From positions 434,001-498,000 of the forward strand of contig CAZTUB010000002.1 of assembly GCA_964615905.1 (NCBI GenBank): a stretch of DNA of 64,000 bases, given 5' to 3'. Each line of letters opens with the position of its first letter. Within the stretch, counting starts at the first letter, position 1. This stretch comes from DATLMR01 sp964615905. GTDB taxonomy: Bacteria > Acidobacteriota > Blastocatellia > UBA7656. Under the pieces are notes generated by a model. The model did not search any database. It was not told where the DNA came from and saw only the letters and a list, made by a program, of their open reading frames with translations. A program made the position numbers and the translations under genes. Positions 1-8,252 of the stretch are shown here, one piece after another.

Positions 1-192
1 TTCGGTATACATGCCGCGCGCGACGCCGGATTGATTCGTCACCACGATAGTCTTGAGGCCCGCGTCGTTTATAAGTCTTATCGCTTCGGCTGCCCACGGA
101 TAGATAATCAACTCTTCGGGTTTCGATACATACCCGATGTCTTCGTTTATAGTGCCGTCTCTATCGAGAAACACGGCTCCCTTACGCATCAT
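1..192 (-). CDS. gmhB: HAD-IIIA D,D-heptose 1,7-bisphosphate phosphatase, GmhB-like (partial, 3' end outside window)
   Basis: The first 64 residues are present; the gene runs off the left edge. The HAD motif I is clear near the N-terminus (VFLDRDGTIN, with the nucleophile and acid/base aspartates), followed by the GmhB-type segment YVSKPEEL and motif II VTNQSG. Family knowledge: GmhB removes the C7 phosphate from heptose 1,7-bisphosphate in ADP-heptose (LPS core) synthesis; related HAD-IIIA enzymes act on histidinol phosphate, so substrate is inferred. Two adjacent ATG codons (start at 192 or 189) follow an AGGTGAG ribosome site; the second has the better spacing. Confidence 0.85.
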   Translation of the reverse strand, partial: MMRKGAVFLDRDGTINEDIGYVSKPEELIIYPWAAEAIRLINDAGLKTIVVTNQSGVARGMYTE

Positions 193-266
193 CTCACCTG
201 CCGGTAATTGGAATTTACAGGTGAAACGTTACAAGAGGAGGGTAAACAGTGACAAGTGGTTGGGGA

Positions 267-360
267 AAGTAAACAGTGACAAGTGACAAGTGACAAGAAA
301 GAGGGAGGCTGGGCTGACCTTCTCCCCTTCTTGTCACTTGTCACTTGTCACTGTTTACTT
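267..360. repeat. Heptamer palindrome, copy 1
   Basis: Left arm 267-297 and right arm 330-360 are perfect reverse complements over 31 bp. Each arm is tandem GTGACAA heptamers ending in an AAGTAAACA cap. The 32-nt loop contains a further purine-rich/pyrimidine-rich pairing (GGGAG with CTCCC). A partial extra half-copy lies at 242-257. The palindrome begins 10 nt past the subtilisin stop on the minus strand and fills the gap to gmhB. It is one of five family members in the window; a transcription-terminating or RNA-stabilising hairpin is plausible but inferred. Confidence 0.9.
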
Positions 361-370
361 ATTCCCGGCG

Positions 371-2803
371 TCAGGGTGCGAGCCGTGCAAATAGAATCAC
401 AGTGCCCGACTGGTTTCTTATCTCGACGCGGCGTATGTTTGCCAGGGGCATTATCTGCGGAGGCAGCGGCATCTCGCCGGAGCCCCATCTTAGCCTGAGC
501 TCGCCGTCGTCATCCGTGCTGAACTGGCCGAGCGATACACCGTCAACGACTACCTCGTATTCGGTGGTGGAATCGAGGTCTTCGACTCTGATCTCCATCT
601 CTTCGTTGCTCGCGCTGGATTTTATCCTGACCTCGCCGCTGGCATTGGGGTCTACGCCCGTGCGGGTAAACCTCGCGTCTTTGTCTATCCCCTGGCCGCC
701 GCTACCGCCGCCGCCGCCATCGCCGTCATCGCCCCCGTCATCATCGCCGCCGCCGTTATCGCCGTCATCGTCGCCGCTACTGCCGCCCGGCTGGAAATCT
801 CCCGTCAGCACGACCTGGTTTGCCTGGTTGCGCACCTCTATGCGGTTAATGGATGTGACCGGCCTGAGCGCGGCTGGCAGCACGCGGTTGCCCGAACCGT
901 CTGTCGTAAACTCTAACTCGAAAAATCCAGAGCTGCCTTGAGTAGTCGCGGACCCTATGTTCGTGCCGTCTACGACTATTTGATAAACCGCGCCCGGCAC
1001 GAGCTTCTCGGCCCTCACTCTCAACTCTTCACGTTCGGAGTCGATCTCGACGCGCGCATCTCCGCGAGCGTCGGCCACGATGCCTGTGGAATTGAGCTTC
1101 GCCTCCTTCTCAAGCGACTCGCCGCCGCTGCCGCCGCCCGTCGGTTGACCGAAATCGCCCTGTAGAATTATTCGATCTTGCGAATCGCGCAGCTCGACGT
1201 GGCGTATATTCCTGACCGGGTTGAGCGAGCCGGGAAGCTGTTCGTGATTGCTGCTCGGCGTCGTAGAGAACTCTATCTTTAGCCCGCCGAAGTTGTTCGA
1301 TGTGGCGCGCCCCCCGTGTATGATCTGGGTGCCGTCAACGATGATTCTGTAGGGATGATTCACCGTGAGCCCTATAGCCTCAAGCTCAAACTCTTGCTCG
1401 GTCCCGTTTATCTCGAATTCGGCTTTGCCGTTTGCGAGCGGCTCGACATGTGTCGATTGCAAATCGATCTCCGCATGGATGTTCGATACGGGCTCAAGGC
1501 TTTGAAGCGCGCCGAGCGGGTTTATTCGACCCCTGCCCAGTCTTCCTGAAAACCCCGGATTGACACCGTCAACGCTCACGGCGGTTGCTTCGATAGTCCC
1601 GCGCGTGTCCGGGTGGCGCGGCACAGCGCCCAGTATCAACGCGGCCTCGCCCGAAGCAAGCGGCGCGGCGAAAGATGTGCCGCTCCACAGCGCGTAGTCG
1701 CCGCTTGCGCCGCCGGGGAATGTGCTGATGAGCCCGACGCCGGGAGCCGACACGGCTACGTTCGCGCCAAAGTTAGAAAAGACGGCCTTCTTGTCGCTAA
1801 CGTCTACCGCCGCTACGCCCATGGCCTCTGTCGGCCAGCTTGCAGGGAACTGCGGGCTGTTGTCTATGTTTTCGTTGTTGTTGCCCGCAGCGGCTATGAC
1901 TACTGCGCCCTGCTGCCGCGCATAAACTATCGCGTCGTGCAGAACGCTTGAGTTTTCAGGCGAGCCGAGGCTCAGGTTGATAACATTAGCGCCGTGATCT
2001 GCCGCATATTTTATGCTCGCGGCAACGGTGAAAGCGTCGCTTATACCCTCGTGGTTAAAAGCGCGCACGGGCATGATTTGAGCTTCAGGCGCGACCAGCA
2101 ATATCAGCCCGCTGATGAAAGTCCCGTGGCCTGCGACGGTCGTCTGCGGGTCGGCAAAACCTTCGTCCGGGTCGTTGTCGTTATCGACAAAGTCCCAGCC
2201 GCGAGCGTCGTCAACAAGCCCGTCCGCGTCGTCGTCTACACCGTCGTTTTCGCTGTCGTTAGGATTTAGATAAAGCCTCGCCGCGAGGGCCGCGTGGTTG
2301 CGGTCCACGCCCGTGTCGATCACCGCGACGACCACTCCGCGACCTCGCGAGCGGAGCTGCGCCTCGCTCAAGTTCAGCATCTCTAGCTGCGACGTGTAGC
2401 GGTTGGGCAACTGCCCGGGCGTGGCGTGGTCATCGGGAAAGTTTATGATCGACCGCGCGAATACGTTGACGGGGTTAGTCACAACCGGGTTGAGCATCGC
2501 CGTCAATATGTCCGAATCCTTCGCGAGCCGCTTGCGCCACTTCTTCTCTTTCTTTCCCTCGGGGATCGCGAGCCTGTAAAAGTTCGTGCCGTAAATTTTC
2601 AGTATAACGCTTGTGCGGTGGCGCGCGTTGACCGCTTCAATCGAAGCCTCCGGTCTTAACTCCACTATCACTTCGCCTTTGCGATTGGTCGGCGCGCCCT
2701 GAGCCCGCGCGGGCGTGGCCGCCGAAGAAAAGAGAGAGACAAGGAGCGCAAATAAAAACGCTGTCTTAAAAAGACTTTTTATAATTATACTTCTTTGATT
2801 CAT
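371..2803 (-). CDS. Secreted S8 (subtilisin-like) serine protease with triplicated C-terminal domain
   Basis: 810 residues from an ATG at 2803 preceded by AAGGA; the open frame continues upstream, but this start gives a clean signal peptide (residues 1-35, ending ATPARAQ). A propeptide-like region follows (about 42-110). The catalytic triad is visible: Asp163 in VIDTGVD, His226 in GHGTFISG, Ser377 in GTSFAAP, with oxyanion Asn308 in AAGNNN. An acidic insertion between Asp and His (about 181-212) resembles calcium-binding repeats. The C-terminus holds three related domains of about 100 residues (roughly 445-545, 555-665, 710-810), each ending in an IRxVEIRNQ-like strand; the last two are separated by a long Gly/Asp linker. 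It is the last gene of the ECF sigma/TPR-CHAT cluster, with its own likely promoter. Confidence 0.93.
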   Translation of the reverse strand: MNQRSIIIKSLFKTAFLFALLVSLFSSAATPARAQGAPTNRKGEVIVELRPEASIEAVNARHRTSVILKIYGTNFYRLAIPEGKKEKKWRKRLAKDSDILTAMLNPVVTNPVNVFARSIINFPDDHATPGQLPNRYTSQLEMLNLSEAQLRSRGRGVVVAVIDTGVDRNHAALAARLYLNPNDSENDGVDDDADGLVDDARGWDFVDNDNDPDEGFADPQTTVAGHGTFISGLILLVAPEAQIMPVRAFNHEGISDAFTVAASIKYAADHGANVINLSLGSPENSSVLHDAIVYARQQGAVVIAAAGNNNENIDNSPQFPASWPTEAMGVAAVDVSDKKAVFSNFGANVAVSAPGVGLISTFPGGASGDYALWSGTSFAAPLASGEAALILGAVPRHPDTRGTIEATAVSVDGVNPGFSGRLGRGRINPLGALQSLEPVSNIHAEIDLQSTHVEPLANGKAEFEINGTEQEFELEAIGLTVNHPYRIIVDGTQIIHGGRATSNNFGGLKIEFSTTPSSNHEQLPGSLNPVRNIRHVELRDSQDRIILQGDFGQPTGGGSGGESLEKEAKLNSTGIVADARGDARVEIDSEREELRVRAEKLVPGAVYQIVVDGTNIGSATTQGSSGFFELEFTTDGSGNRVLPAALRPVTSINRIEVRNQANQVVLTGDFQPGGSSGDDDGDNGGGDDDGGDDGDGGGGGSGGQGIDKDARFTRTGVDPNASGEVRIKSSASNEEMEIRVEDLDSTTEYEVVVDGVSLGQFSTDDDGELRLRWGSGEMPLPPQIMPLANIRRVEIRNQSGTVILFARLAP

Positions 2804-2882
2804 CACCAAAATCCTTGAGGTCGTCTTAGGGAGAGCGCAAGCGCTGGCGCTGTCTTTCTCCAGACGGTCATTCTGACCATAT

Positions 2883-2891
2883 ATTATACCA
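2883..2891 (-). promoter_or_regulatory. Extended -10 promoter of the subtilisin gene
   Basis: On the minus strand the sequence reads TGGTATAAT, a perfect -10 hexamer with the TG extension, about 80 nt upstream of the protease start codon. There is no good -35 box, as is common for extended -10 promoters. It suggests the protease can be transcribed apart from the upstream CHAT gene. Confidence 0.5.
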
Positions 2892-2955
2892 ATTGCCCCG
2901 GCTTGCGCGCGCGTTTGAGCGTCTCGTGAAAAGTTGTTTATTAGTTGCGGCTTTT

Positions 2956-5811
2956 TCATCTCGGATCTCCCATCAAGACGAAAGGGGCCCAGTAATAAGG
3001 GTGGCCGTATGCGTCTTTGATAGCCAGTTGCGCCTGATTGAGCGCCGCGCGTTTGTTTTCGCCAGCGCGCAGGTGCTTGTACATCTCGCCCATAAGCTCT
3101 GCCGTCGAGCGGTCGCTTACGGCCCACAAGGAGGTGACGAGCGAGGGCGCGCCCGCGTAGAGGAATCCGCGCATCAGACCGTGAAGCTCGTCGCCCGGAA
3201 AGACCATGTTGACGCCCGTGTGGCAGGCCGACAGCGTTACAAGCTCCGCGTTTATCTTCAGGTCGAGCAGGCTGTAGAAGTTCAACCGCGAATCGGCGAG
3301 CTTCAAAAACGAAAACATCGGGTTATCGCGCCTGAAATACCCGTGTGAAGCCAGATGGAGAAACCTTGCTTCGGGCGCGACTTTGAGCAGGTTGTCGCGG
3401 GTTGCTTCCCGTCCGGTGAGCCGTAAAGCGTCCGGAAAGATCGCGCCGAGCGCCCGTATCTCGTCTTCGATGTTTGGAGTCCCGCTTTCGGCCACGCCGA
3501 GCGCTACCATACGGCCTGTCGAGCCGTATCCGTCTAGCGACTGGCGTCTGGCGCGGCACAGCCTCAGCACCGCTGCGCTCGGAGCGTAAGAGATTTCGAA
3601 GCGGTCAACCAGGTAACCCGACTCGTCGCGCAGCGCGTGAAACGGCACGTAATGGAGCGCGCCGTGCGGTATGATGACAAGCCGCTTGCCTTCGATCATC
3701 TCGGCCAGGGGCGCGAAGATCGCTTCGTAAAGACGCGACAGATGCTCGTCCGCGGCTCGGCGCAACTGGCTGAAATGAGCGTCGACGTAGCGCGAGCCGT
3801 AGTTGAACTTTTCGATTTGAAACCTGAGCGACTGCAAGCTGTGCTCAAAGTCGCGCCGAGCGGCGATCCCGCGCGCTACTTTGACGCCGCGAGTTGTGGC
3901 TACAAAGGCGGAGACCTGATTGCCGGTTATGAAATACTCGATTGCGGTTTCGTCCGTGTCGAGCGAGCCGCTGAGGTCCGTAGCGCTTGCGGTCTTTGTC
4001 CGGTGAATCTCGGCAAAGCTGGAGCCTGAAACTTCAAGCCGCCTGAAAAGCTGCGCGATCTGCCGCTCGCATTTGACTGCCGCGCGACGATAACGGTCGG
4101 CGGTTGTCGCCGTGCGCTGGTCCCCTTTCTCATCCTCAAGGCTGGCGTGAGAGCTGTACCAGTTCAAATCCTCGATCAGCTTCGATAGCCGCGCGCGCGT
4201 TGAAGATTCGAAGTCGTCGGGCCTTTCAGGTGCGGCGCTTTCGTCCCGCACATAGCGGGCCAATAAATCTGCGAGCGCGCGCGACTTGCTCGATTCGACA
4301 AGCCGGAAGGCGTCTTCTAAAGCCCTGTCTCCGCCTTCGTCAAGGCAGGCAGAGATAGCGTCTTCATAAGCTTCCGTCTTGTCGCGCAGGAAAGTGGTCT
4401 TCAACTCGTCCGCGCCGATGCCGCCGCGCATCCTCTCGATTGTATCGACCGATTGGCGGAAATAATCGAGAGCCGTGGCGTGCCGCTTGCGATCACGCTC
4501 GATGCGGCCAAGCAGGTTGTAGCACTGGAAGGCGACCGACGGCGCAAATATCCCTTCGATCCGCGCGAGCGCGGCCCTTGCCTGTCGCCGCGACACGGCG
4601 CGGTCGCCCGCAAGGTAAGACGCGCGCGCGGCCAGAAGTCTCGCGTGCGCGGAGCGGAGCGGGAGCCCCTGCCGCGCGAATACGCGGAGCGCGGCCGAGG
4701 CTCGCTTCGCCGCTTCGATTGCGTCGCCGCGACGGAGCGCGATCTCTGCAAGGTAAGAATCGGTGAGGGCCGTAAAGGTCGAGTTTGAATTCTCGGCGAA
4801 CTTCCGGCGGGCTTCGAGCAGGCCGGTTTCTGCCTGGTCGAGGTGGCCCGCCCCGGCTAACGCGAGCGCGTGCATAACGGTTGCCTTCGCTGAATCGTAC
4901 GGCATGCCGATACGGTCGAAGGTTGCGCGAGCGTTGGCAGCGCTCTCGGCCGCGTCGTCAAAGGCGTTGAGCGCGAGCAGTATCTCAGCAATCTCAAGAT
5001 TACACCACGCTATAAGCTCAAGGCTGCCAAGCCCGGTCAACTGGTCGCGCGTCTGGTAGTAACTTGTTAGAGCGGTGTTGTAATGGCCGCGCAGAAAATG
5101 TATGTATGCGACATGAAAACGGGCCTGCGCCGCCCGCGCTCTTAAACCGGTCTGGTCCCAGGTCGTCGCCGCGCGCTCAAGCAGATCAATAGCTTCATCG
5201 GGACGGTCCAGCTCGGTCAGTATGTTCGAGCGACCGAAATCGACGATTGCGCGCATGTTGTCGTCGCCCGCTTCCGCGAAAAGCGCGCGCGCGCGGTCGT
5301 AATGCTCAAGCGCTTTCTTGTAGCGATCAAGCCTGTAGTAGATATTGCCCACGTTGGTTTCGAGCTGCGCAAGCTGCAAAGGCTCTGACCGGGCAAGGAC
5401 GCGCCGGGCCTGGCGAGCGGTTTGAAGCGCTTCCTGGTAACGCCCCATGTGGTTGAACACGCCGACCTGCTGTTTCTGTATAATCGCGGCCTGCACCTTG
5501 AACCCGGCTTCGCTGATACAGGCGAAAGCCGTCTCGTATAACGCTTCGGCCTCTTTATAGAGCCCCTTGTGGTTGAGCACGCTTGCGCGGCTGGCCTCCG
5601 CGAACGCTTTTGAAACCCTGTCGGCCAGCACCTCTGCAAGCTGTTCGAGCCGCGTGGCCAGGCTCTCTGCCTTATCCAGGTCGTGGACCACCAGCCGGTC
5701 AACCTCTGCTTTGAGCGAGGCAAGCAGGTCTGGCCCCGCCGCGTCGTGCTCGCGCACAAACGATTCGGGGCTTTCGGCGTTTATCAACTTGTTGGCAAGC
5801 TCGCTCGTCAC
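2956..5811 (-). CDS. TPR-CHAT protein (caspase-like peptidase)
   Basis: 951 residues, no signal peptide or membrane segment, so likely cytoplasmic. Start is GTG at 5811 with an AGGCGG-like ribosome site. Residues about 60-480 are tandem tetratricopeptide-like helical repeats (recurrent YxxAL, ALxxAR and GDxxxA patterns). A helical connector follows, then a CHAT domain (about 640-951) with the caspase-type dyad His823 (HLASHGYF) and Cys863 (LSACHTG), and the typical ending YYWAPFVLMGDP. Family knowledge: CHAT domains are clan CD cysteine peptidases, in some systems activated through the TPR part and cutting a partner protein. It follows the anti-sigma-like gene by 36 nt and precedes the subtilisin. 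Substrate and activator are unknown. Confidence 0.9.
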   Translation of the reverse strand: MTSELANKLINAESPESFVREHDAAGPDLLASLKAEVDRLVVHDLDKAESLATRLEQLAEVLADRVSKAFAEASRASVLNHKGLYKEAEALYETAFACISEAGFKVQAAIIQKQQVGVFNHMGRYQEALQTARQARRVLARSEPLQLAQLETNVGNIYYRLDRYKKALEHYDRARALFAEAGDDNMRAIVDFGRSNILTELDRPDEAIDLLERAATTWDQTGLRARAAQARFHVAYIHFLRGHYNTALTSYYQTRDQLTGLGSLELIAWCNLEIAEILLALNAFDDAAESAANARATFDRIGMPYDSAKATVMHALALAGAGHLDQAETGLLEARRKFAENSNSTFTALTDSYLAEIALRRGDAIEAAKRASAALRVFARQGLPLRSAHARLLAARASYLAGDRAVSRRQARAALARIEGIFAPSVAFQCYNLLGRIERDRKRHATALDYFRQSVDTIERMRGGIGADELKTTFLRDKTEAYEDAISACLDEGGDRALEDAFRLVESSKSRALADLLARYVRDESAAPERPDDFESSTRARLSKLIEDLNWYSSHASLEDEKGDQRTATTADRYRRAAVKCERQIAQLFRRLEVSGSSFAEIHRTKTASATDLSGSLDTDETAIEYFITGNQVSAFVATTRGVKVARGIAARRDFEHSLQSLRFQIEKFNYGSRYVDAHFSQLRRAADEHLSRLYEAIFAPLAEMIEGKRLVIIPHGALHYVPFHALRDESGYLVDRFEISYAPSAAVLRLCRARRQSLDGYGSTGRMVALGVAESGTPNIEDEIRALGAIFPDALRLTGREATRDNLLKVAPEARFLHLASHGYFRRDNPMFSFLKLADSRLNFYSLLDLKINAELVTLSACHTGVNMVFPGDELHGLMRGFLYAGAPSLVTSLWAVSDRSTAELMGEMYKHLRAGENKRAALNQAQLAIKDAYGHPYYWAPFVLMGDPR

Positions 5812-5847
5812 TTAATCACTGCCGCCTGGAATTGACCGGGTAAAGTT

Positions 5848-6492
5848 CTACATGAAAGGCGATATGCGCAGGTCGGATACGGTAATGCTCGAACCATACA
5901 TCTCTACCTGCAAGTCATACGCGCCGGGCTCGACCTCGCTAAACGCAAAGCCGCCCATCTCGTCTGTAGTAGTGTGGCTGACAGACTTGCCGCCCGCTTT
6001 ACGGTCGACAAGCTCAAGCCGGAGCCCCCGGACCGACTCGAATCTCGTTTCGCCTTCGCGCAAGATCTGGCCGAGCAGGTCCACCGCCGTCACCCCGGCT
6101 CCGGTCGAAGGGGCGATCTGAAGATCGATGTGGTAATCGCCCGCGCGGTATAGCAACTGCCGGTTGGCGGTTTCGGTCGAGCGCACGCCGGCCGTCTGCG
6201 GCTCGGCAAAGCTATCGAAAATGAGAGAGGCGACGGCGCGTCCGAGCCTCTCGATAAACGGCGCTTGCTCGCGCGGGCCGTCGAAAATCTTTAGCGCGCG
6301 GCGCAAGACCCACGGCGGCGGCTCTTTCGATTCGTCGCTCGATGCGAGCGCGTAAACGTTCTCGTACCAGTCGCGGTTAGCCAGACAAGCTTCGCAACCT
6401 GAATCGAGGTGCGCCGCTATCCGGCTCGCCTCAAGGTCGGTTAGCTGGCCGTTGAGGTGCATAACCAGCCTGTCAATATCCGGGCATTTCAT
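5848..6492 (-). CDS. Zinc-finger anti-sigma-like protein with carboxypeptidase-regulatory-like domain
   Basis: 214 residues, ATG at 6492 with AGGAG 9 nt upstream. The N-terminus has Cys3, then a HxxxxCxxC cluster (HLDSGCEAC, residues 28-36), the layout of zf-HC2 anti-sigma factors. The C-terminus (about 115-214) looks like a small beta-sandwich with TTDEMGGFAFSEVEPGAYDL, typical of carboxypeptidase-regulatory/Cna-B-like folds. No transmembrane helix is visible, so unlike RseA-type proteins it should act in the cytoplasm. It lies just downstream of an ECF sigma gene and upstream of the TPR-CHAT gene, which fits a sigma/anti-sigma pair controlling the cluster. That role is inference from motif and position. 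Confidence 0.7.
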   Translation of the reverse strand: MKCPDIDRLVMHLNGQLTDLEASRIAAHLDSGCEACLANRDWYENVYALASSDESKEPPPWVLRRALKIFDGPREQAPFIERLGRAVASLIFDSFAEPQTAGVRSTETANRQLLYRAGDYHIDLQIAPSTGAGVTAVDLLGQILREGETRFESVRGLRLELVDRKAGGKSVSHTTTDEMGGFAFSEVEPGAYDLQVEMYGSSITVSDLRISPFM

Positions 6493-6567
6493 ACGATTTA
6501 GCTCCTGGGCCTTCCCTGTTCATTACATTAGAGCCGCGAGGTTTGCGGAAAATACATAGATTCGGGG

Positions 6568-7215
6568 TTAAATTTTATCGTTTAACGACTTCTTGAGCTT
6601 TTCGAGACACCTGGCGCGGGTCGGGCCGATTGAAGCCACGGGCATGCCCATTCGCGCGGCTATATCGGCATAGCTCAGATCGTCTTTCTCATAAAAAAGC
6701 ATGGTGACGAGGTCGCGGCACCTATCGGGGAGCGCCTCGACCGCTTCGCGGACTATCTGCTGGCGCTCGATAAGCTCGCTCTGTTCGTCGGCGAGCAATC
6801 CCCCGTCCGGTATCTCTTTGTGAGATTCAAACTCGTCTTCCGTGTCGCCTGCGGGAGCGCTTTCGCGTCGGCGGCGTGCCGACGCGCGCCAGCATTCGCG
6901 CGAGGTGGTCGTGATAAGCCACGAGCTTATCTTCTGGTGATCGCGCAGGGTGTCGAGCTTTTCGTAAAGTTTCAGGCAGACCGATTGAAAGATGTCGGCC
7001 GCGTCGTCGGCAGTCAGCCCGGCCTTAAACGGTATCGAATAGATCAATCGCTGGTAGCGTTTGATAAGCGCTTCCCACGCTTCGTGGCTGCCTTCGAGGC
7101 AAGCGGCGATAAGCTCGGGATCGGCACGCTCTTTAATTTCGGCAGTCGCTTCGCTGCTGGCCCGGCTCTTCATAAACACCCAGTTTGCTCGATCACAAGA
7201 GATTGACTCCGCCAC
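6568..7215 (-). CDS. ECF-type RNA polymerase sigma factor
   Basis: 215 residues from a GTG at 7215; an ATG at 7173 is an alternative start, and neither has a strong ribosome site. Sigma region 2 covers about 45-110 (WEALIKRYQRLIYSIPFKAGL, DAADIFQSVCLKLYEKL, ISSWLITTTSRECWR). Region 4 covers about 150-210 (ALPDRCRDLVTMLFYEKDDL, SYADIAARMGMPVASIG). The zinc-finger gene follows 75 nt downstream and then the TPR-CHAT gene, so it probably directs transcription of this cluster. A second, unrelated ECF gene lies immediately upstream, behind its own terminator. Confidence 0.88.
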   Translation of the reverse strand: MAESISCDRANWVFMKSRASSEATAEIKERADPELIAACLEGSHEAWEALIKRYQRLIYSIPFKAGLTADDAADIFQSVCLKLYEKLDTLRDHQKISSWLITTTSRECWRASARRRRESAPAGDTEDEFESHKEIPDGGLLADEQSELIERQQIVREAVEALPDRCRDLVTMLFYEKDDLSYADIAARMGMPVASIGPTRARCLEKLKKSLNDKI

Positions 7216-7290
7216 AGGTAAAAAAATTCTAGCATACCAGCGGGTTTGTTAGTAGCAGGGCTTTCGGCCGGTAGCGTCCGAGGGTCGCGC

Positions 7291-7322
7291 CAAAAAGCAA
7301 AAGGCTGCCCGCGCGGGCAGCC
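7291..7322 (-). terminator. Intrinsic terminator of the upstream ECF sigma gene
   Basis: A perfect 20-bp palindrome at 7303-7322 (GGCTGCCCGC with its reverse complement) is followed on the minus strand by TTTTGCTTTTTG. It begins 29 nt past the stop of the 7352-7924 gene and separates it from the next sigma factor gene. Confidence 0.85.
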
Positions 7323-7351
7323 CCAGAGAGGTGTGATCTACTGTGTAGAAG

Positions 7352-7924
7352 TCATGCGGCTTCCGCGCGCTGCTGTAGCAGGCGGCGGAGCTTAAGCCTT
7401 GCCTTGTGCAGTTGCGACTTCGACGTGCCTGCGCTGCAACCAAGTATCTTCGCGATCTCTTCGTGCTCGAACCCTTCCACGTCGTGCAGCACGAAGACCG
7501 TGCGGTATCCCGGAGGAAGCTGAGCAATCGCCGTCTCAAGCCCTATGCGGTCAACAATCGGCATCTGTTCGGGGTTTATCGTCTCAGGGTCGACGGACTC
7601 AGGCATCTCGCCGTCTTCCGTCGTCAGCTCTGATCGCACGGACCGCTTGCGAAAGTGCATAAGCACCTGATTGACGGTCAAACGATGCAGCCAGGTGGTG
7701 AATGCCGCTTCGCCTCGGAAAGAGCCGAGCTTGCGATGCAACTGGATAAAAACCTCTTGCGTCAAATCTTCCGCCTCGGCAACGTTGCCGGTCATTCGCA
7801 GGCATATAGAATAGACCCTGCGATAATGCTGGCGGTACAGGTCTTCAAACCCGCTCATTTGATCGCCCGCAAGCGCTGTGCTTACTCCGACATCAGACTT
7901 CACTGTGATCACGTTGGTAGCCAT
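7352..7924 (-). CDS. ECF-type RNA polymerase sigma factor, RpoE-like
   Basis: 190 residues, ATG at 7924 behind a GGAGG ribosome site. Region 2 is canonical (FEDLYRQHYRRVYSICLRMT, EAEDLTQEVFIQLHRKL, AAFTTWLHRLTVNQVLMHFR, residues about 25-92). Region 4 follows (LPPGYRTVFVLHDVEGFEHE, EIAKILGCSAGTSKSQLHKA, about 136-182). No anti-sigma gene is adjacent downstream; a strong terminator closes the unit. It is likely autonomous from the sigma factor at 6568-7215. Target promoters cannot be read from the window. Confidence 0.93.
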   Translation of the reverse strand: MATNVITVKSDVGVSTALAGDQMSGFEDLYRQHYRRVYSICLRMTGNVAEAEDLTQEVFIQLHRKLGSFRGEAAFTTWLHRLTVNQVLMHFRKRSVRSELTTEDGEMPESVDPETINPEQMPIVDRIGLETAIAQLPPGYRTVFVLHDVEGFEHEEIAKILGCSAGTSKSQLHKARLKLRRLLQQRAEAA

Positions 7925-8252
7925 CCTTTAAACTCCTCCAATCTCTTACGCACGGCCAACTCGTCTTACGCATGAGTCGGGATTAGATAGTGCTAGTGGC
8001 GTGCCATCCGCCGGGGAGAAGGCCATTGTCCTGTAAACGCATAAATAATTAGGCTTAGGGCGAGCTTTGTGATTAGAGCTACCGGCGTGCTTTGTTGTTG
8101 TAACACTTGTTTTGGGATGAGGTTATACGAAATAGTGTAGGGAGTTGCGGCTAAATCAAAGGCCGGTTGACGCGCCGGAAGTCTGCTCACTAAAATATCA
8201 GTGGACGCGAGGTTTGCCGGGCTCGATCTTTTGCAGGAGAGGTACACACGAT
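7925..8252. other. Divergent intergenic region between ECF sigma and LysM genes, with a 9-bp direct repeat
   Basis: No gene is supported in these 328 bases. They should hold the divergent promoters. A 9-bp direct repeat TCTTACGCA occurs at 7944-7952 and 7964-7972, spaced by exactly 20 bp (two helical turns), within 50 nt of the sigma factor start. This could be a dimeric operator, but with only two copies it is weak evidence. Confidence 0.4.

Noticed and set aside
267..360. CRISPR-like reading of the GTGACAA arrays
   Set aside because: Units are contiguous 7-mers with no spacers and form inverted arms; no cas genes are present.
700..780. Repetitive GCC/CGTCATC tract as a microsatellite
   Set aside because: It encodes the Gly/Asp linker of the subtilisin and stays in frame.
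2804..3127. 108-codon upstream extension of the subtilisin frame
   Set aside because: It would overlap the CHAT gene and hide the signal peptide; the ATG at 2803 with AAGGA fits far better.
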